DNA from: Gautieria morchelliformis
Taxonomy: Eukaryota; Basidiomycota; Agaricomycetes; Gomphales; Gomphaceae
Length of the DNA: 64,000 nt
NCBI GenBank assembly: GCA_015179125.1
Contig: WHVA01000061.1
Location: forward strand, 62,001-126,000
Direction: 5' to 3'
Shown here: in pieces, positions 58,542 through 64,000 of the stretch
How positions within the stretch are numbered: position 1 is the first letter of the stretch
How the letters are laid out: the number at the start of each line of letters is the position of its first letter
Program-made: the position numbers and the translations under genes
The notes under the pieces: generated by a model
Seen by the model: only the letters and a program-made list of their open reading frames with translations
What the model was told of the DNA's origin: nothing
The model's database searches: none

Positions 58542-59365
58542 TGCCCAGCGTACACACCGTGGCTGCCCCAGCGCTAAACTGTCACGAACCAGTCACAACA
58601 CATCTCATCATGCGCACACGCACTACCAAGCCCACGAAGCACATATACAAATATCACCGAACCAATAATATCATCACAGCACTGTGGAGCCAAGTTGAGC
58701 CAAGTCCTATCCCACATGCTACAGGTCACGTGTGCACGTGATCCGATCAAGGGATGTGATGACCCTGCGTGTGTCTCGACCATTTCTCCTATTCTCCTTC
58801 ATTCCTCGTTCCCCATAGTGAAAACAGTTAATCACTCACTTCTTTTGCGCTCTATAGCTATCAGCTTCAGTCAGTATTGTTGTAAGACGCATGTGGCTTG
58901 TTACATGTGCAAACACCATACTTTCTCAAGCACTTCTCGATTCGACTCTTATTACGAGTTTGAATCATACTTCTACTAGCTATTTGCGACACCACAACTA
59001 ACAAGAAAGAGTGGCTTCGAACCCAGTTCACTTCAATTGTGCCAATCATTGACACTCTGACAACCCCTTGAAATCAATTTGGCGAGCCTTACCGCACCCA
59101 CATACACCGGGGGTTAGCACAGTATATTTGTCATCGCTTAGGCCATTCACTTGGTTCAAAAACTGGGCCTGCATCTATAACAACCTTGGAGAGCAGAATT
59201 CAAATATCGACAGCAGACATAAAAAAATTTGTCACAAATTTCCAACCTACCACCTTTGATAACAAGGTCTCTCATCTGAATTCCTATTGTCGACTCTATC
59301 TCAAGTTGACATTGGCCAACATTGGGACTGGGAGTAATGAAAAGGTTGAACGATTTTTGTCGCTA
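58542..59365. other. Intergenic stretch, no gene seen
   Basis: Short frames only. It separates the unknown ORF from the LTR-like repeat. Confidence 0.35.
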
Positions 59366-60270
59366 TGTCAGGACCTTTGGCTTAAGACGATGACCACGGC
59401 GAGGTCAAAGTTGCACACGATGAACAACGTATGATAATTGAACTGGGGAATATACATGCGAATGTAAACTACTTATATCGAATGCTCGTAAGGTATCAGC
59501 AAATAGGAAAGAGGCCGTCACAAGTCAGGGTTGGATAGGGGTGCGCAGCCATGATACAACATAGATGAAATAAACATACAATAGAATGAGAGAAGAGGGA
59601 GAACATGAAATGACAGAGAGTAAAGGTGGCGAAGGCACTTATGGACAAAACAATGTCTTGGGACCCGCATACATGCTACCCTGCACGGACTCTTGGTCTA
59701 CTGGGTTGATTCCGCACGACCTATGGAAGGGATGTCCTGCAAACATACTTTGACCATACGAACGCCCAATGGGGTTGGATTTAAGAAGACGATGGGGTTA
59801 ATGATGAACCATCATGCTGGGTGAATGGTATCGATCATTTTTGATGGTGTGCCTGCTGGTGAATGATGCGAGCGGCGAATAGCCGTTTGGCGAAATGCAA
59901 GGAAGGGCGAACAGAAGTGACATAGGGGAGGAGAGGTCGAGGTGGAGGGCGAAGCCGAGCGAACACTGAGGAGGAGTAGTGAAAGGGAAAATGGGGATAC
60001 CAAGGTGCAGGAGATACACAGGTCATGACAACCCAACTATTAGAACACCATCGGAAGAGAGTCGAGCAGAGGAGGTGATAGGCCCAGTGATGACTGCCGA
60101 GTCAGTCCCAAGACGTCGATCGTGCGTTTGACGGTGCGGCTATGGTAGTTGGCGCGAACAGTGAGAGTTGGTTGCCGAACATGACAATGGTGATCGGAAC
60201 GAACACGAAGGTGGGGTGAGAAAATAGGAAAACTGAGCTTCTGAGTATGGGAAATAAACGCGTCATGACA
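59366..60270 (-). repeat. LTR-like dispersed repeat, copy B
   Basis: This 905-bp block on the minus strand starts TGTCATGACGCG at 60270 and ends TGACA at 59366. It is homologous to 8415-9265 on the plus strand. TG...CA ends and the abrupt start of homology suggest a solo LTR of an old family. Flanks cgcta and gatac do not form a target duplication. No coding part. Confidence 0.5.
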
Positions 60271-60944
60271 GATACCTTAACCTGCTCAGTCATGACTGCG
60301 ATGATAATACCAGTGCCCTGTGATAAAACTTCAATTTCATACCTGAAGAAGTGGGACTTGACTACATACCAACCTACAATGATCCAACAACAATGGGGCA
60401 GATACGATGGAGTAGGTATATAACCAACTGAGCAGTCTGAGTAAACACAGAGTACAAAAGGGAAACGATGGAGAAATGACAATAGTGAAAGCAAGCGAAT
60501 ATGTGTCAAATAGGGGGCAATGAGTAAGCAAGGTATGGAGAATGAGTATTAAAAGATCCAAATGATAGAGAGTAATGATGAGAAATGGTGGGGGAACATG
60601 GCAGAAATAAGAGAAGGGACAAATAGGTGAGGACAAATCAGGTGAGGACAAATCAGGTGAGGACAAATCAGTGAGGACGAACAGGTGGGGATGAGTAGGT
60701 GAAGGAGAGGAAGGCAGACAATAAAGGAAATAAAAGAAACCACTAGGCTGTCCCCTGACATCACCCCCTCTTTATGGTACGGTGTCTCAATGTATGAAAA
60801 CCTTGAAGTGAGTGAGTCCCAAGCCTTCAGCCACTGTCTTTACATAATCAGGGGAGTGGAAACTTGTGGAAGGCCATGGAAGGTCTGGAAATATGGGAAC
60901 GGTCCAGAAGGCAAACCCTGACATCTAAACCCTAACATCACCTC
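60271..60944. repeat. Transposon-flank sequence with a 15-bp tandem repeat
   Basis: At about 60618-60690 the word ggacaaatcaggtga repeats about four times. Near 60750 the text ctgtcccctgacatcaccccctc matches the word found at the inner ends of the foldback arms and after the SWIM relic (gggggtgatgtcaggg near 18137). This suggests an end of the same transposon family. Confidence 0.5.
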
Positions 60945-61568
60945 TCAATGTTTGTTGTCCTGATGAGCGCAGTCATCACCTAACCCCAAGCATCCCATAA
61001 GGCTTTGCTTCCATGAACACCAGAGGTGGGAACATGCCCTGCTGTAACCACAGCTGTTCTCATCCTCATGGTAGATGGGAATGACAAGCTCGTTGGGATG
61101 GGATTCTGTGGGTAGTTCGGGACCCTTGAATCTCGTGTAACGCATATGTTCCCCTGCTGCATTGCGGAAGGACCTCCCCACATACCCTTCAAATGTGTAG
61201 GGTGTATCTGTGTCACTGATAATGAGGGGGTTGGCCATATAGTAGGTGTCCCGTCGCCTGTGTTGAGGCCTGAACCAGGCAGGTGGGGGTTGGCTAGGAG
61301 GGGTGGCTGTGGCTGATTGAAGGTCCTCTGGGTCAATGGTACATTTCAAGGGTGGCGAGGCCTCATAGGGCTGGTCGTTGCTGGAGTTATTGGCGGTAGG
61401 GGCATGGCATTTGAGCATCTCTCTCAGCTTGGCCTCGCTGGCCGGTCTGGATTTGGGGAACCCAAAGAAGTGCAGGAGGTTGGGATCGACATCTGACATG
61501 GTTGGGAGCTCTGACAGACCTCTGGTGAAGCTGGGAAGGGCAACAAGTTCCATAGTGGGTGAGGACAT
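60945..61568 (-). CDS. Transposon-associated ORF, 207 aa, tail shared with the 18-kb relic
   Basis: This single open frame runs from an ATG at 61568 (MSSPTMELVALPSFTRGLSE) to a stop at 60945. It contains a Pro-rich middle (TPPSQPPPAWFRPQHRRRDT) and an end CSHLWCSWKQSLMGCLGLGD then CAHQDNKH. The end closely parallels the end of the relic at 16920-18127 (HLWHTWKRCLGGCWGLGG ... CRDDKH), and both are followed by a gatgt(c/t)aggg word. It is therefore probably the last exon or accessory ORF of the same transposon family. The catalytic part is absent here. Confidence 0.5.
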   Translation of the reverse strand: MSSPTMELVALPSFTRGLSELPTMSDVDPNLLHFFGFPKSRPASEAKLREMLKCHAPTANNSSNDQPYEASPPLKCTIDPEDLQSATATPPSQPPPAWFRPQHRRRDTYYMANPLIISDTDTPYTFEGYVGRSFRNAAGEHMRYTRFKGPELPTESHPNELVIPIYHEDENSCGYSRACSHLWCSWKQSLMGCLGLGDDCAHQDNKH

Positions 61569-63479
61569 GGGTGTGTAAGGGAAAGAGTGGCCATGGGGAG
61601 AGGGTTAATATACAGTTTTGGGTTTAGGGTTGACATAGTGAATTGGTGAGGTGTTAGCCGACAATGCTTATATCTGCTCTGCTAAGCCATGGAGGTGTTA
61701 GCCGACACTCATCTCTGGGGGTCTGGGCTGGCACCTCACACATCTACCTGTGCATAGCAGCATGTACAGCAGGCTCAAGACATGTGGGGATTCACCGCAT
61801 CTGCGGTTGTCACAGTGTTGTGAAATGGTGCACCCACGTCTAGCCCCAGCATCCCTCTTCTATGGTGTGTCATCCCAGCACACCCTTGAATCACCAGCCC
61901 TCCCCAACACCATTCCATATCACCACTCTCACAAGGACACATTACCACAAGCCTCCTCTTTTGAAGTAACTTCTGGGATATGCATGTGGCGTAATATTTG
62001 GGTGACCTGCAGTCCAATACTCTGATGCCTTCCACTCTTTCCCATATACCTCCACTCCAACACCTGACCTTGTGGCTCCACATCTCAGGTGCAACAATTG
62101 AGCAACTCCCAATCTTTCCCAGTAATGGATGCTTTTGGACGCCACTGCCCCAACACCACCTTCCTCCTGGTACAGCTCACGCAAGGGCACCCCACAACTT
62201 CCCACAACGGCAACCAGTATGGGCATGCGCTGCTGACCCCAGTGCCAACAGCGGTATGACCAGCTCATGATGGACCCTGACCCACCTGGTGCATGGGACA
62301 GCTAGGCTGCAGAGGCATCAAGCAGCCCACACGATCTGCCACACACTAGCAGACAACGCAGCGCAGTGAAGAGTGGAGGTTGCAGGCCAAGTGACTTGGC
62401 GACAGAACAGGAACCCTTGTACAGGTAGTGCATGCCTGATAGGGTGCACAGCTTCGTCACCATGGTGTCTGGGGCATCCCTGTCCAGCCTACAGAGCCTC
62501 TGAGGGGTGTGGATGGGGAATACAGAGCCGGGTGCCCCCAGTGTGCCTGTTCGGCCAAGCACCTACACACTTCCATCTACATCTCCGCATTCTCCCTCAT
62601 TATACCACATCAGGCCGATGTCCCTCTCTTCTCTATCTCCATTGCCTGCTCTCCCTCCTCCTCCAGCTCGTGTCTGGCACACGAGAATATGCTTGCATGT
62701 TGGCGAGAGCTGGTACAGGTAACACGAGCGGGACAAGGGGCGCAAGGGTGGGGTGTTGCGCTGCAGGATGGTGGGCGAAGAGATGTGGGTCGCTTGGGTG
62801 ACCGGTGCTACACAAAGACGGGGGCGGTGCGGCACCGTACGCACCTGCATGTGCCGCACAGGACTGTCATGGCTCTTGCCGTATCGCGGATGGGAGGAGC
62901 CTGCACCGCCGGGCATGACGGGGGTGTCATGTCAGTGATGCAGGTCACGGTCATGTCACCCATGCACGCAGTCACCCTCAACAAGGTCCGGGTGTGTAGC
63001 GTGATGATTGGCAAGTCGTTGGGCCTGCATGCTATGTGGGTCTCTCGTGGCGGCCTCGTCCGTGAGTGGTAGCGTAACCTTGTGCCGTGTGTCTGTGTAT
63101 GTGGTACGCATAAGCCATGCGGTCTGGCGGTGGGGGTGCGCTCTGTTTTCAACCTCAGTACGTTCCCCTGTGGCCGCGCGTGCATGCATGGGCAGGCACG
63201 GGCGTGTTTGTTGGTACAGGACCCCATGCGTTCGTGATGTAGTGATGCACGCGGGATGGGCGGTAGCGTGGTCGTAGGGTCTGCGGTCAGCGTGCGAACG
63301 ACAGGGATGTGTCCCGCTGTCCTTGGCCAGCTGTGGCGTGAGGGACAAGTGTGTGTGAGTGTGGGTGTACACAAGGGCGGCAGACATGGTGGCGTGTTTG
63401 CACGCAAACAGGAGCACAGGTAGGAGGCTGTGGTGCAGAGCGGCAGTTTGAGGCTGCGCAATACGGGACCATGGAGTAT
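61569..63479. other. Long stretch without recognised gene
   Basis: Many long overlapping frames exist on both strands because of low stop density in this C/A- and G/T-rich text. None shows a domain, a codon pattern or splice structure. Words rich in cacacac and cgtgtg occur around 62650-63400. I see no gene here. Confidence 0.45.
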
Positions 63480-64000
63480 GCCTCAATCAAAGCATTGCAT
63501 GGCACACGTGGAATCTCGGAGTGCGCGCTGGAGTTGGCGGACTCTGGGAAAAGATCGGTGGCGATCGCCATGCTGATATCGAAAGGATCATCAGCATGCT
63601 CAAAAAAGTTGAAGAAACTGCCAGGGTCAGAGGGCATATCATCTCCCTCTTCGCCTGCGACACAACCATATAGCTTCATCAAAATATTCTTTGAGTCATC
63701 TTTCCATTGTACCTTGGTCGCCTGAGGTGCGACATGTTGTTCCCAGTCGAATTCTAGCATGGTAGAAGTAATACCATCCGCATTCGGTACATCGCTCTCT
63801 GCAGGAGGTGGCAGATACTTGTATTCCTTTGTGATAATATCATCACTGAAATATGGGTTGCTTTTGAAGTGAAATTCAAGAGTGAAGCACCGCGGCTCAG
63901 TTTTGTCCCATATAACCCAAATGTCCTCCAAGTACGATAGAGCATCTTGATCCTGAGCGTGCTGTAGGTGGAGAAAAGTACCAGGCAGATTAGTCAATAC
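63480..64000 (-). pseudogene. NAP-family (nucleosome assembly protein/SET) sequence, partial at window edge
   Basis: The minus strand, entering from the right edge, reads NLPGTFLHLQHAQDQDALSY, LEDIWVIWDKTEPRCFTLEF, HFKSNPYFSDDIITKEYKYL, VQWKDDSKNILMKLYG and SDPGSFFNFFEHADDP. This is the NAP histone-chaperone fold in order (dimer-following beta region, F-x-NEYF-like and KW-K-D motifs, then SFFNFF). Downstream of FNFF the sequence (ISMAIATDLFPESANSSAHS) no longer fits the family's conserved end and runs into non-coding text. The copy is thus probably 3'-truncated or decayed. The 5' part lies outside the window. Confidence 0.6.

Noticed and set aside
61569-63480. Many overlapping frames of 60-217 codons on both strands
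   Set aside because: Skewed base composition removes stops; no domain, no splice pattern, and frames overlap on both strands.

Overview
This window looks like nuclear DNA of a mushroom-forming basidiomycete (Agaricomycetes). The evidence is the short introns (about 40-70 nt, mostly GT-AG), basidiomycete-type proteins (DUF6593 and DUF6699 families), a multi-exon fungal cytochrome P450, a fatty-acid dioxygenase/P450 (Ppo) gene, a fungal mitochondrial DNA polymerase gamma, and fungal-type Copia, Tc1-like and SWIM-finger transposon relics. I saw no rRNA, tRNA or CRISPR array. All exon boundaries below were read by eye from splice signals and reading-frame phase.

Layout. 1-14 kb: two convergent (tail-to-tail) copies of a VIT/VWA-domain gene. 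The left copy enters from the window edge and carries one frameshift; the right copy (10690-13902, minus) is whole. Between them lie a Copia retroelement with 5-bp target duplications, a small unknown gene, an LTR-like repeat and a cut-off Tc1-like transposase. 14-22 kb: transposon-rich ground, with a solo LTR, a foldback structure, a SWIM-finger transposase relic with a 20-bp minisatellite, and a 1.4-kb gag-only Copia-type element whose LTRs match the solo LTR. 22-27 kb: two small basic, disordered-protein genes and one doubtful spliced gene.

27-41 kb is the metabolic core. It holds a complete 12-exon P450 (plus strand), a convergent Ppo-type oxylipin gene (minus strand), a two-finger C2H2 gene abutting the Ppo 5' end, a basidiomycete family gene of unknown function, an ankyrin relic, and a second, eroded Ppo fragment flanked by direct repeats. 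43-50 kb: a DUF6593 gene and the complete DNA polymerase gamma gene (MIP1), the best-supported housekeeping gene here. 50-64 kb: poorly coding ground, two DUF6699 genes, an unknown ORF, an LTR-like repeat inverted relative to the one at 8.4 kb, a transposon-tail ORF, and the edge of a NAP-family (histone chaperone) sequence.

The most interesting point is the Ppo gene. It looks largely intact, yet both catalytic centres are changed: the peroxidase Tyr-Arg-Trp-His motif reads His-Arg-Trp-His, and the P450 heme-ligand Cys reads Ser. Its N-terminus is missing or replaced at the junction with the C2H2 gene. No wholly new defence or mobile system is evident.
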